Below are positions 35,843 to 44,886 of a stretch of DNA of 64,000 nucleotides, piece after piece. Position 1 is the stretch's first letter. Each line of letters opens with the position of its first letter. The notes under the pieces are model-generated. The model made no database searches and was not told where the DNA came from. It saw only the letters and a list, made by a program, of their open reading frames with translations. The translations under genes and the position numbers were made by a program. Origin of the DNA: Gammaproteobacteria bacterium (GTDB lineage Bacteria; Pseudomonadota; Gammaproteobacteria; Pseudomonadales; Azotimanducaceae); assembly GCA_026708185.1 (NCBI GenBank), contig JAPOVK010000017.1, positions 186,001 through 250,000 of the forward strand, read 5' to 3'.

Positions 35843-36600
35843 TGAGGACGTTCCTAGGGCTCGAAAGCCCGGTTGCGATTGCCCACCGGGGCGGCGCGGC
35901 GGAGCATCCCGAGAACACGATGGCCGCCTTCGAACATGCCGTTGAGCTCGGCTATCCCTGCATCGAGACCGATGTCCGGTCGACCCGCGACGGCGTGGCG
36001 ATGGTTTTCCACGATGAGAACCTGGACCGCCTGACCGACCACATCGGACCGCTGGTGGAACGGGACTGGGCACAACTTGACGATGTGCGGATCGCGGGCA
36101 AGGAGCCCATCGTCCGCCTCGAGGACCTGCTCGGCGCGTGGCCGGATCTCCGCCTCATCATCGACCCGAAATCCGACGACGTCGTCACGCCGTTGATCGA
36201 CGTTCTGCGTCGTACGAATGCGCGCGACCGCGTCTGCATCGGTTCGTTTTCCGCCCGCCGCCTGCGCCGAATCCGAGACGAGTTGCCGGGCTGCACGTCC
36301 TGCAGCCCCGCCGAGGTGGTGCGGCTTCGTGCGGACTCCTGGGGCGTCCCGACGGGCAAACTGGCTGCCGACTGCGCGCAAGTACCGCCACGCCATCCGC
36401 TTTTCGCGGGCCTGTCGATCCCGGTTGTCGATGCTGCGTTTCTTCGCTCTGCCCACGCGCGCGGCATGCCTGTGCAAGTCTGGACGGTGAACGACGACGC
36501 GGAGATGGCGCACCTACTTGACCTCGGCGCAGACGGCATCATGAGCGACCGCGTGACGGCGCTTAAGGACCTGTTCGAACGGCGCGGGCTCTGGCGCTGA
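35842..36600 (+). CDS. Glycerophosphodiester phosphodiesterase
   Basis: 252 residues, UgpQ-like. The N-terminal HRGGAAEHPENTMAAFEHA, the metal-binding ETDV, VFHDENLDRLT and the C-terminal VQVWTVNDDAEM, LGADGIMSDR match the GDPD family. It lacks a signal peptide, so it is probably cytoplasmic. Hydrolyses glycerophosphodiesters to glycerol-3-phosphate and an alcohol. Starts in a TGATG overlap with the preceding gene. Confidence 0.92.
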   Translation: MRTFLGLESPVAIAHRGGAAEHPENTMAAFEHAVELGYPCIETDVRSTRDGVAMVFHDENLDRLTDHIGPLVERDWAQLDDVRIAGKEPIVRLEDLLGAWPDLRLIIDPKSDDVVTPLIDVLRRTNARDRVCIGSFSARRLRRIRDELPGCTSCSPAEVVRLRADSWGVPTGKLAADCAQVPPRHPLFAGLSIPVVDAAFLRSAHARGMPVQVWTVNDDAEMAHLLDLGADGIMSDRVTALKDLFERRGLWR

Positions 36601-36643
36601 GCTAAGCGGCTCGGAATCACCGTAGCCGCCTGACGGAGAGACT

Positions 36644-38233
36644 ATGACCGACAACTTCAAGAAGATCCGCAGGAGGCTTGTGCTCGCTGTGACCGGTATG
36701 GCCATGGGCATGTTCCTGGCGGTCCTGAGCCAGACCGTCGTTGCCACGGCGATGCCGGCGATCATCGTCGAGCTTGGCGGATTCGGCCGCTACGCCTGGG
36801 TGGCCACCGCTTACCTGGTCGCGGCCACCGTCACCATGCCCATCGCGGGGCGCATCGCCGACCTCTACGGCTTCAAGCGCGTGCTTCTCGCGGGTATCGG
36901 CCTATTCACCATCGCGTCGATCCCGGCCGGTTTGAGCCAGACGTTGAACGAGCTGGTGGCCTACCGTGCGCTCCAGGGGATCGGCGGCGGGATCGTCATG
37001 ATCGGCAGCCTGGTTGGCATGGCGCAGTTGTTCCCACCCCAACAGCGCGCCCGATACCAGGCGCTGGTGGCCGCGGTCTACGCGTTGGCCTCGGTGCTGG
37101 GCCCCGCTTTGGGCGGGTTCATCACGGACGGAATCGGGTGGAGTTGGGTGTTCCTGATGAACGTGCCGCTCGGCGCGATCGTCCTGGCGGTCGTGGTTGC
37201 GACCCTTCCTAACGGTCGGGCGAGTACCGATGTCAGCAGGCTGGACTACACGGGGATGGTGTTGCTGGTGCTCGCCGTGACACCGCTGATGTTCGCCCTG
37301 TCGTCCGGCGGCGTCCTCTTCGACTGGTTCTCTTGGCAGATCGTCGCCTGCCTGGCCTTCGGCGCAGTCATGACGGCGGTTCTGATCACTTTGGAGATGC
37401 GCACGGAGAGTCCGATCCTGACCGTCGACATCTACCGGGTCCGAGGTGTGCCAGTGTCGTTGGCGGCGTCGGTGCTGACCGGATTCGGCTTCTACGCGGC
37501 TTTGTTGTTCGTACCCCTGTTGCTGTTCACCGGCAGCGGGATGTCCGCCAGTGCCGCCGGGAGCCACCTGACACCGATGCTGCTCGGCATGGTGGTCGGT
37601 GCGGTGATCATGGGGCGGCGGCTTTCACTAGGCAAGGGAACCCACCGGAGGTCGGCGTTGACGAGTACGGGACTTGCCATCGTCGGACTGTTCCTGATGT
37701 CCATCGTGGGCGAGGGCGCGAGCATCCTCGCGATCGACGGGACGATCGTACTGGTCGGGCTGGGACTCGGCGGCATGCTGGCGACTTTCGGTTCGGCGGT
37801 GCAGGGCGCCGTTCCCGAGAACATGCTGGGTGCCGCGACCTCTTCGCTGTCGTTCTACCGGTCTGTAGGCGGCATGGTGGGCGTCGCCGCTGCCGGCGCC
37901 GTGCTGACGAACCGGCTGCGCGACGGTCTCTCGGACGTGTTGTCCTCCGCTGCGTCCCCGACCGGCACCTCCGTGCAGTTGCCGCCCAACTGGCTGGGCA
38001 ACGTCCAGTTGGATCCGCGATCGCTATCGGATGGCCAATCGACGGAGGCGGTCGTCGCCGAGTTGGCGCGATCAGGCCTCGATCAGCAAGTCGCCGAAAC
38101 GTTGGCCGAGGCGTTTCCTTCCGCTCTTACAGGTGCGATCGGGGAGGTCTTCCTGGTCACCGCGGCGGTCGTGGTGCTCGCGTTCGGGCTTTCGCTGTTC
38201 TTGCGTGCGGAGAACGACGGAGAGGCCCGGTAG
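36644..38233 (+). CDS. DHA2-family (14-helix) MFS efflux transporter
   Basis: 529 residues with ~14 hydrophobic spans. Motif A is GRIADLYGFKR and motif C is LGPALGGFITDGIGWSWVFLMNVPLG, as in EmrB/QacA drug-proton antiporters. A periplasmic loop near residues 440-485 carries SVQLPPNWLGNVQLDPRS, which reappears in a decayed copy at 40741-40901. It stands upstream of a sulfatase gene (13 bp gap), which suggests co-expression. Confidence 0.9.
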   Translation: MTDNFKKIRRRLVLAVTGMAMGMFLAVLSQTVVATAMPAIIVELGGFGRYAWVATAYLVAATVTMPIAGRIADLYGFKRVLLAGIGLFTIASIPAGLSQTLNELVAYRALQGIGGGIVMIGSLVGMAQLFPPQQRARYQALVAAVYALASVLGPALGGFITDGIGWSWVFLMNVPLGAIVLAVVVATLPNGRASTDVSRLDYTGMVLLVLAVTPLMFALSSGGVLFDWFSWQIVACLAFGAVMTAVLITLEMRTESPILTVDIYRVRGVPVSLAASVLTGFGFYAALLFVPLLLFTGSGMSASAAGSHLTPMLLGMVVGAVIMGRRLSLGKGTHRRSALTSTGLAIVGLFLMSIVGEGASILAIDGTIVLVGLGLGGMLATFGSAVQGAVPENMLGAATSSLSFYRSVGGMVGVAAAGAVLTNRLRDGLSDVLSSAASPTGTSVQLPPNWLGNVQLDPRSLSDGQSTEAVVAELARSGLDQQVAETLAEAFPSALTGAIGEVFLVTAAVVVLAFGLSLFLRAENDGEAR

Positions 38234-38246
38234 CGGAGATCGCACC

Positions 38247-39725
38247 ATGCCGCACAAACCCAACATCGTCCTGATCTTCTCGGACCAGCACCGGGGCGAC
38301 GCGCTTGGTTGCGTGGGAAACCCAGTCGTGCGAACGCCGAACCTGGATGGCCTCGCCGCCGAGGGCGTGGTCTTCCGAAACTGCAACACGAACTCGCCTC
38401 TGTGCATGCCCGCGCGGGCCTCGTTGATCACCGGTCTGTACGTCAACGAGCACGGTGCCTGGGGCAATCGTACGGAGGCCGATCGCCACGGGCCGAGCCA
38501 CGTGAGGAACATCCGCGACGCCGGTTACTGCACCGCCGTCATCGGCAAGACCCACTTCCGGCTGTACCAGGCCGACGACGGCCACACGCGCGACCATGCC
38601 TCGGGATTGCACGACTGGGGCTACGAGTTCGCCCACGAGACCAAGGACACCATCCCCTCGGCCACCCACCGCTGCTACTACACGGACTTCCTGGCCGCGA
38701 GAGGCAAGCTGCAGGTCTACGAGGACTGCGCACGCAACTTCAGGCTGGGGCAGAAAACGGGGTTCGTGCGCCCGTGGGAACACCTGCCCAACCTCCTCGA
38801 AGAGGATGAGCACATCGACGCCTACATCGCCAACACGGCATCGGAGTGGATTCGGAGCTATGCGGACGACAGGCCGTTCTACCTCCAGATCTGCCTGACG
38901 GGGCCGCATCCCCCGTTCGACGCTCCGGCGAGATTCAGGGACATGTTCGACCCCGCGGAAATGCCCCAGGCGATCATGGAGCCTCCGGCTGAACCCGTTT
39001 CTCCCCAGCTCAGGACGGTGTACTCGCGGCGGGGCTTAAAGGACATGGCCGAGTCCCAGGGCCGAACGTTCACGAGCCACTACTACGCAAAGGTTGCATT
39101 CGACGACCACGCGATCGGCGTTGTCCTTCAGGCTTTGCGGGAAGCGGGCCTGATGGACAACACGTGGATCGTCTATACCTCCGACCACGGCGAAATGCTT
39201 GGCGATCACCGGTTGGCGCAGAAGTCGGTGTTCTATGAGGGCGCACTCAACATACCGCTGATCGTGAGACCACCTGGCGGAACGGAGTCGTGGACGGCGC
39301 ACGGCCTGACGGACCACTACGACATCTGCTCAACGTTGATTGACGCGGCTGGTGCCGACGATCTGGAAGTTGACCATGGCCTGTCGTTGCGTCCGAAGAT
39401 CGAGGCTGGTTCTGACGCGAGCGATGCGCAACGCGGCAAGGACGTGGCCTTCAGCGAGGTGAACCTGTACTCGATGGCGCGGACCGAGCGCTACAAGATG
39501 ACCATCGACTCGCTGACACGAAAGCCCTTGGAACTGTACGACATGGAGGACGATCCGCAGGAGCTGCGCAACCTGGTGGACGAACCGCGACTTTCGGGCG
39601 AGCGCGACCGCTTTCTCAAGGACCACTTCGATCACCTGCTGGCCAACCTGAACGAGGTGAAACTCAAGGTGTACCAGGACGGTGGCATACCCACCAGGCT
39701 GCACCAGGAGTATCCGGAGTATTGA
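38247..39725 (+). CDS. Type I (Cys) sulfatase, choline-sulfatase/arylsulfatase-like
   Basis: 492 residues, no signal peptide, so probably cytoplasmic. Metal site NIVLIFSDQHRGD, formylglycine motif LCMPARASLITG with Cys near 53, GKTHFRLYQ, and DHGEMLGDHRL are intact. The C-terminal region ELYDMEDDPQELRNL is typical of the family. It hydrolyses a sulfate ester of an unknown organic substrate imported or exported by the neighbouring transporter; that pairing is inferred. GGAGAT precedes the ATG. Confidence 0.9.
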   Translation: MPHKPNIVLIFSDQHRGDALGCVGNPVVRTPNLDGLAAEGVVFRNCNTNSPLCMPARASLITGLYVNEHGAWGNRTEADRHGPSHVRNIRDAGYCTAVIGKTHFRLYQADDGHTRDHASGLHDWGYEFAHETKDTIPSATHRCYYTDFLAARGKLQVYEDCARNFRLGQKTGFVRPWEHLPNLLEEDEHIDAYIANTASEWIRSYADDRPFYLQICLTGPHPPFDAPARFRDMFDPAEMPQAIMEPPAEPVSPQLRTVYSRRGLKDMAESQGRTFTSHYYAKVAFDDHAIGVVLQALREAGLMDNTWIVYTSDHGEMLGDHRLAQKSVFYEGALNIPLIVRPPGGTESWTAHGLTDHYDICSTLIDAAGADDLEVDHGLSLRPKIEAGSDASDAQRGKDVAFSEVNLYSMARTERYKMTIDSLTRKPLELYDMEDDPQELRNLVDEPRLSGERDRFLKDHFDHLLANLNEVKLKVYQDGGIPTRLHQEYPEY

Positions 39726-39899
39726 ATGCAGCTCGACTTCAACGACGGGGCGTTCATCGAGCAGCCGGACGGCCCGGCAAAGTGCTCGCAAATCGACCCG
39801 GGGCCGCGGCCGGCGGGAGGAAGTTCGGCGGGCGAGGGACCTCAGCGGCAGGGAGGCAATGCAAAAAGACCGCGGACGGCATCAATGGCGGTCGTTTGA
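39726..39899 (+). CDS. Possible 57-residue ORF or gene stub
   Basis: ATG directly after the sulfatase stop opens MQLDFNDGAFIEQPDGPAK, which looks like a genuine N-terminus, but the sequence then turns Gly/Pro/Arg-rich and stops. No family recognised. Probably the 5' stub of a disrupted gene or a spurious frame. Confidence 0.2.
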   Translation: MQLDFNDGAFIEQPDGPAKCSQIDPGPRPAGGSSAGEGPQRQGGNAKRPRTASMAVV

Positions 39900-39944
39900 A
39901 ACCTATTCTGCAATCTGCGGGGTTGCGGCAGGCTCGCGTGCCAG

Positions 39945-40283
39945 CTAGCTCTGGTCAGAGTTCGTCGTGATCAACGCGTGGCCGCCCGGTGCCAGCGAGT
40001 GAATGGCCCTCGCGATGTCGGGCAGGGCCTCGCGAAGAGACGAGAGGCGATTGTCGTCGACGGCGAGGACCGCCAAGCCGGGGTGCCGTTGTTGCTCGGC
40101 GAGACGCTTGTCGGTGGTGACGAGCACGGGGAAGCCCTCCGCGCTGGCCTCGGCGAGCAGTTCGGCGTCACCCAACGAGCGCCACCGGTGGTACACGGCG
40201 CTTTCGACTGGCGTGTCATCGAGGGCCGCCTGAAGCGGAAGGCGGCTCCGCGGAGAGACTCCGACGTCGAGCAGGACCTTCAA
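39945..40283 (-). CDS. DUF5615-type PIN-like toxin
   Basis: 112 residues: MKVLLDVGVS at the N-terminus (conserved early Asp), LGDAELLAEASAEGFPVLVTTDKRLAEQQ in the middle and LAVLAVDDNRLSSL. This is the PIN-like DUF5615 pattern, usually a toxin encoded after a DUF433 antitoxin, as here (12 bp gap). Predicted RNase fold. TTG start at 40283, no strong ribosome site. Confidence 0.8.
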   Translation of the reverse strand: MKVLLDVGVSPRSRLPLQAALDDTPVESAVYHRWRSLGDAELLAEASAEGFPVLVTTDKRLAEQQRHPGLAVLAVDDNRLSSLREALPDIARAIHSLAPGGHALITTNSDQS

Positions 40284-40295
40284 GTGCCGAGGTCG

Positions 40296-40571
40296 TCAGA
40301 CGAGGTCGGCGCAGGCGGGGTTCTGCGTTGCAGCCGTCTTGACGGCCGCGCTCCCGACCCTTAGGACGGCGGTGGCAGCTCGGGGGTCGATCTCGAAATC
40401 CCGGACGAACTGGTCGAGGGTCACGCCATCGGCGAGCCAGTCGAACAGCTGTTGAACGGGCAGGCGCGTACCGCGGAAGCAGGGGGTTCCGCTCATTCGG
40501 CCCGGATCGATCCAGACGGCCTCCGCAAGCGTCATCGCTGTGGGGGGTTGGGATTCCGCAGACGTTTCCAT
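40296..40571 (-). CDS. DUF433 antitoxin
   Basis: 91 residues with WIDPGRMSGTPCFRGTRLPVQQLFDWLADGVTLDQFVRDFE, the helix-turn-helix-like DUF433 core. It precedes and is probably co-transcribed with the DUF5615 gene, forming a toxin-antitoxin pair. The C-terminal ~25 residues are an Ala-rich tail without resemblance to the family. ATG 40571 chosen; ATG 40535 would still contain the core. Confidence 0.82.
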   Translation of the reverse strand: METSAESQPPTAMTLAEAVWIDPGRMSGTPCFRGTRLPVQQLFDWLADGVTLDQFVRDFEIDPRAATAVLRVGSAAVKTAATQNPACADLV

Positions 40572-40740
40572 GGTGCTGGATGAGCATACGGGGAGCGGGG
40601 CCAGAGTCAATTCGTAGGGCAGGTGAGTGGCGGATGCGGAGCATTACGCCGCTTGTGGACGCGGTATCGACGAGCTGCGGTCTAGAGCGCTCTGGGGCGT
40701 GGTGTGCGCCGTCCGCTGCTGCAGGCCTACTGACGCGGTG

Positions 40741-40901
40741 ACTTTCGATGTGTCACCGACAGGCGCTTCGGTGCAGTTGCCGCCGAATTGGCTGGGCAGC
40801 GTCCAGTTGGATCCGCGATCCTAGTCACCGCGGCGGTCGTGGTGCTCGCGTTCGGGCTGTCGCTGTTCCTGCGGTCGGAGAACGGCGAAGAGACCGGGTA
40901 G
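40741..40901 (+). pseudogene. Decayed C-terminal remnant of a DHA2 transporter paralogue
   Basis: Two blocks match the transporter at 36644-38233. The first encodes TGASVQLPPNWLGSVQLDPRS; the second encodes LVTAAVVVLAFGLSLFLRSE and ends with a stop in the same place. Between them about 130 bp present in the intact gene are missing, and the frames disagree across the join. No N-terminal part exists upstream. This is a duplicated and degraded gene end. Confidence 0.85.
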
Positions 40902-40948
40902 TGTCCGCGCTCGAGGCTGGCGAGTTTCGCTGCCAGGAACTGCCTTGT

Positions 40949-41410
40949 TCAGCTTCGCGGTTGCGCGTGGTGCTTCGCCAGGTACTGATCCAGGGCGTTG
41001 GCGAAGTGCTGCACTTCCTTCTTGCCCAGAGCACTGGGTCCACCGGACACCGCGCCGACACTGCGCAACTCGTCCATCATGTCGCGTCGTTGCAGGTAGT
41101 CACGCACATTTTCGCGGGTGTACATCTTGCCGCGCGGGTTGAGGGCCGCGCCGCCCTTCGCAACGACCTCGGCGGCGAGCGGCACGTCGCCAGTGACGAC
41201 CAGGTCGCCTGACGCCATTCGCTCGACAATGGTGTGATCAGCCACGTCGAAACCTGCTGCCACCTGTACCGACTCGACCACGCGCGATGGCGGCGTTCGT
41301 ACGTATTGGTTGGCCACGAGGATGGTACGAATCTGCACGCGCTCCGCAGCCCGGAACAACACCTCCTTGATGGCATTGGGACAGGCGTCGGCATCGACCC
41401 AGATTCTCAT
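40949..41410 (-). CDS. yaiI: YaiI/YqxD family protein (DUF188)
   Basis: 153 residues. RIWVDADACPNAIKEVLFRAA at the start, VANQYVRTP, DHTIVERMASGDLVVTGDVPLAAEVVAKG and LNPRGKMYTRENV are family hallmarks of this PIN-like fold. Function unknown, possibly a nuclease. ATG 41410 has GGAGGGG upstream. Confidence 0.93.
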   Translation of the reverse strand: MRIWVDADACPNAIKEVLFRAAERVQIRTILVANQYVRTPPSRVVESVQVAAGFDVADHTIVERMASGDLVVTGDVPLAAEVVAKGGAALNPRGKMYTRENVRDYLQRRDMMDELRSVGAVSGGPSALGKKEVQHFANALDQYLAKHHAQPRS

Positions 41411-41568
41411 GAGCCCCTCCAGATTGGTTGCGCCACCACGCTGGCCGCCCGTGTGTGCACCCCTTCGTGGTTCTCGAGGTGGAACGCGAACCGCCGCGCT
41501 CGCCCAGCGCCTTCGAGCGCGAGGCGCTTCTTGAACGACGCCGTGAACCGGCGCCTCTTCCTTGTCAT
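41407..41568 (-). pseudogene. IS3-family orfA 5' stub
   Basis: A good start (GGAG eight bases upstream of ATG 41568) opens MTRKRRRFTASFKKRLALEG, the N-terminus of IS3-type transposase OrfA. Homology then ends and the frame runs 53 codons into unrelated sequence. No orfB or terminal inverted repeats are seen nearby. Leftover of an insertion sequence. Confidence 0.7.
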
Positions 41569-41611
41569 CCCAGTGTCTCCTCTCGACGCCGGAGTACACC
41601 TCAGCGCCGCC

Positions 41612-43117
41612 TCAGTCGAGCGCCGGAGTGCTCTCCGGCAGCCTCCGCACGGGAACGAGCTGCTCAACCGTAGCGGCCAGGTTCAGGAGCTTCTGCTCGG
41701 CCCAGGCCTCCGCCAGGAACTCGATCGCCACGGGCAAGCCATTGACGCCGAAGCCGGCCGGGACGGAAATCGCCGGGAGACCCGACGCAGCCGCGAGCTT
41801 GCAGTTGAAATGGCCTTGCTCCTCACCGAGCGGAACAGCTTCTTCCGTGGCGGTCGGATAGACGAGCACGTCGACACCGTGATCGTGCATGAGCGCGAGC
41901 AGTTGGCGGCGCACCGCGGCGCCAGCGGCGTGCGCCTCGAGGTAGGCGGCGCGCGATCTGCGCTCGGGATCGGCAAGGATGTTGGCCCAGTGGCCGGCGA
42001 CGACCGGCTCGAGGCGATCGTGTGCGGCGACGGATTCGAACGATTGCACCGGGAGATCGGGGTGGCGGCGCAAATAGGCCGTCAGGTCATGGACGATATC
42101 GTAGTCGTCCACGAGAAAGGCAACGGGTCCTCGGGTGTCGGCCTTGAGCTCGGCAAGGTCCGCGATCTCGACTATGGATGCGCCGCCTTCGGTGAGGGTC
42201 GCGAGAACGTGTCGAATGCGCGCGTTCGTCGACGCGTCGTCTTCAAACCAGTCATTGAGCACGCCGAGGCGCAACCTGGTGAGGTCCACATGGTGGAGGT
42301 CGGCAAGATAGCTGCCTGGGATCTTGCCGCGCGACTCGGTGGTTTGGGGGTCCGCCGGGTCATAGCCGACCGTTAAGTCCAGCATGATCGCGAGGTCGCG
42401 CGTGCTACGTGCCAGCGGACCACCGATATCGCGTGAGCTCGAAAGCGGGACGATCCCGTGCCGGCTGCTCAGACCTTGAGTGCCCCGAAGGCCCACGAGG
42501 TTGTTATGTGCGGACGGCACACGGATCGAGCCGCAGGTGTCGCTGCCCATCCCCGCCGCACCGAAATTGGCGGCAACACCGGCACCCGTGCCGCCGCTCG
42601 AACCTCCCGCGTGACGGTCGAGCCCGTAGGGGTTTTTCGTCATGCCGAACGCGGAGCCGCGCGTCGTCCAACCGAACGCGAATTCGTGCATTGTCGTCTT
42701 GGCCAGGATGATCGCGCCCGCGGCCTTGAGCTTCGCGACTTGCGTGGCGTCGTTCTTCGGCCAGTGACCTTCGATGATCGCCGAGCCTGCGGTGGTCGGC
42801 GCATCGATGGTCTCGTAATTGTCCTTTACGAGGACGGGAATCCCGTGCAGCAGCGAGCGCGGTCCCGAGCGCCGGCGCTCGTCGTCGAGCGCCTGCGCCT
42901 GGGCACGGGCGCTGTCGTTCATGTGCTGTATGGCATTCAACGCGGGGCCTTGCTGGTCGTAGGCCTCAATTCGGCGCACATACCAATCGACCAAGTCCAC
43001 GGACGAGACGGTAGCGGACGAGAGTTGGGCCTGGAGCTCCTCGATTGAGGCCTCCAACGGGTCGGCGCTCACGGCGACGCTCCAAACAACACAGACAGTC
43101 GACAAGATTCGTTGCAT
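41612..43117 (-). CDS. Exported amidase (amidase signature family)
   Basis: 501 residues with signal peptide MQRILSTVCVVWSVAVSA. The Ser-cisSer-Lys triad is visible: Lys in GIPVLVKDNYE, cis-Ser in DRHAGGSSGGTGAGVA, and nucleophile Ser in GSDTCGSIRVPS. Hydrolyses amide bonds; the substrate is unknown, with periplasmic location inferred. ATG 43117 chosen because it starts the signal peptide, with GAGGAG nine bases upstream. Confidence 0.9.
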   Translation of the reverse strand: MQRILSTVCVVWSVAVSADPLEASIEELQAQLSSATVSSVDLVDWYVRRIEAYDQQGPALNAIQHMNDSARAQAQALDDERRRSGPRSLLHGIPVLVKDNYETIDAPTTAGSAIIEGHWPKNDATQVAKLKAAGAIILAKTTMHEFAFGWTTRGSAFGMTKNPYGLDRHAGGSSGGTGAGVAANFGAAGMGSDTCGSIRVPSAHNNLVGLRGTQGLSSRHGIVPLSSSRDIGGPLARSTRDLAIMLDLTVGYDPADPQTTESRGKIPGSYLADLHHVDLTRLRLGVLNDWFEDDASTNARIRHVLATLTEGGASIVEIADLAELKADTRGPVAFLVDDYDIVHDLTAYLRRHPDLPVQSFESVAAHDRLEPVVAGHWANILADPERRSRAAYLEAHAAGAAVRRQLLALMHDHGVDVLVYPTATEEAVPLGEEQGHFNCKLAAASGLPAISVPAGFGVNGLPVAIEFLAEAWAEQKLLNLAATVEQLVPVRRLPESTPALD

Positions 43118-43431
43118 TGATGCGCGCTCCTCGAACACTTGACGCCACTGTTCCCATTTGGGTGAGGAAACGCAACTGGCCAATGGCATTTCATGCCGTG
43201 AGCACTCGCGCAGGCCAACACTGGTCCACGATAGTTTGCGCCATCGGTCGCCGGCTGGCACCAGACTCCTCGACGGCGTGTGCGGCGGCGGTTGTCAGTC
43301 GGCCCTGCGTGCCGTCGGCCGGTTACCGCGTGCGGCGCGTTCGCGGCGCGCCCGTCGCCGCCCGGGGCGCCAACCGGCCGCGGGAGCGCCTGTTGCGACC
43401 GGAATCCGGTTGATACCCTTGCCCGCTCACC
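43118..43431. other. Intergenic region without a recognised gene
   Basis: 314 bp between the divergent amidase and MFS genes. It presumably carries both promoters, but no convincing -10/-35 pair, RNA or repeat was found. Confidence 0.5.
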
Positions 43432-44610
43432 ATGAATTCTCCCCGGAACGTGCCGCCGTCGCCGGCGCCTTCGCTCGGCGCAACGACCCTGTCCGCCGCG
43501 GTGCTGTCGATCGTGCTGATGGGCGATGCGCTCATCTACGTCGTGCTTCCGGTGAGCGCCGGAGCCTTCGGAATCAGCATCGTCTGGGTCGGGGTGCTGC
43601 TTTCCGCCAACCGCTTCGTCCGAATCGTGTCCTACGGCGCGATCGCGCGGGCGACCACCGCCTGTGGATTGCGGCAGGCGACGATCGTCGCGTGCATCGG
43701 GGGCGCATCGTCGACGGTGATGTACTGGCTCTTCGATGGCGGGTGGCTCCTGCTCGTCGCACGGCTGCTATGGGGCCTCTCCTTTGCCGGCCTCACCCTC
43801 ACCACCCTCGCCTATGCCGTCGCGGACCGTCGCCGCGCGGGCACCCGGGTTGGCCTCAGCAGCGCCATCCAGCAGTTCGGCTCCGTTTTCGCCCTGACCG
43901 CGGGAGCTTGGATCGCCGGCCAGTTCGGACCCAAGTCCGCCTTCCTCTTTCTCGGTCTCGCCTCCTTTCTCGCGCTGCCGTTCGCGATCGCCCTCCCGCG
44001 CGAGCGAGCCGAGCCGGGCGCGAGCCGGCCCCGATGGCTCCCGAAACCCCATCCGCTCGACTGGCTGTTCTTTGCCGTCGGATTCGCCGTCGATGGCGTC
44101 TTCGCGATGACGATCACGATCATCCTCGCCGACCTCGTGTCCCTCGAGGCGGCGATCCTCGGCGGGGGCATCGTTCTGTCGCTCCGGCGCGTGGGCGATG
44201 CGGTGTTCGCTCCCATCGGCGGCTGGCTCGGCGACCGGCTGGGCACCGAAGCGGCGCTCTTCGCCGCGACGGTGTTGACCCTGGGGGGCCTCGCTGCTAT
44301 TGCGCTTGGCGGGGTCTACGCCGGCGCGGGAGCGGTCATCGTCGGCCGGGCTGCGATCGCGGCGCTCGGTCCGGCGACGGTGGCGGTCCGAAGTCCGTCC
44401 GAGCATCTGATGCACCGGATGGCGACGATGCAGACCTGGCGCGACTTCGGGGCCGCGCTTGGCCCGCTGCTCTCCGGCTTCTTCCTCGCCGGCTTCGCGA
44501 TTTCCGCGATCTATCTCGCGCTCGTCCTCATCCTGGCCGCCGCGCTTCTCGTGCAGCTCTTCCGCCGCGTCTACCCCCACCGGACTTGCACCGATCGGTC
44601 GGACGGGTGA
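43432..44610 (+). CDS. MFS transporter, 12-helix type
   Basis: 392 residues, ~11-12 hydrophobic spans. LPVSAGAFGISIVWVGVLLSANRFVR and, in the second half, PIGGWLGDRLGTEAALFAA resemble motif A of MFS proteins. The substrate cannot be read. ATG 43432 directly follows the intergenic region. It lies just outside the left side of the defence island. Confidence 0.85.
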   Translation: MNSPRNVPPSPAPSLGATTLSAAVLSIVLMGDALIYVVLPVSAGAFGISIVWVGVLLSANRFVRIVSYGAIARATTACGLRQATIVACIGGASSTVMYWLFDGGWLLLVARLLWGLSFAGLTLTTLAYAVADRRRAGTRVGLSSAIQQFGSVFALTAGAWIAGQFGPKSAFLFLGLASFLALPFAIALPRERAEPGASRPRWLPKPHPLDWLFFAVGFAVDGVFAMTITIILADLVSLEAAILGGGIVLSLRRVGDAVFAPIGGWLGDRLGTEAALFAATVLTLGGLAAIALGGVYAGAGAVIVGRAAIAALGPATVAVRSPSEHLMHRMATMQTWRDFGAALGPLLSGFFLAGFAISAIYLALVLILAAALLVQLFRRVYPHRTCTDRSDG

Positions 44611-44886
44611 GGGTTCCCGCCACCAGCACCGGGGTCGGCGCATCCGCCGAGCACGACCAGCCCTGGGGGCGCGAGGCTGGCGAAGCGCTCGGGAGGCCCG
44701 TCCGGGGGGAAGACCCGAGTTCCGGTTCCCGTACCGCGACCAGGTTGCGCGACTCCGCGGTGTCTCGGAGAAGCGGGTGACGTCGAGGCGCGTACCGACG
44801 TGTCCGACAGCGAGTACGGTCGGCTGGAAATGTATACAGTGTTTTACGGCGGATGTACCAAAATGCGTCACCGCTCGACCGTCCGG

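Noticed and set aside
44611-44886. Possible small gene between the MFS and SIR2-like genes
   Set aside because: Frames on both strands are Arg/Pro/Gly-rich with no start site or motif; treated as intergenic.
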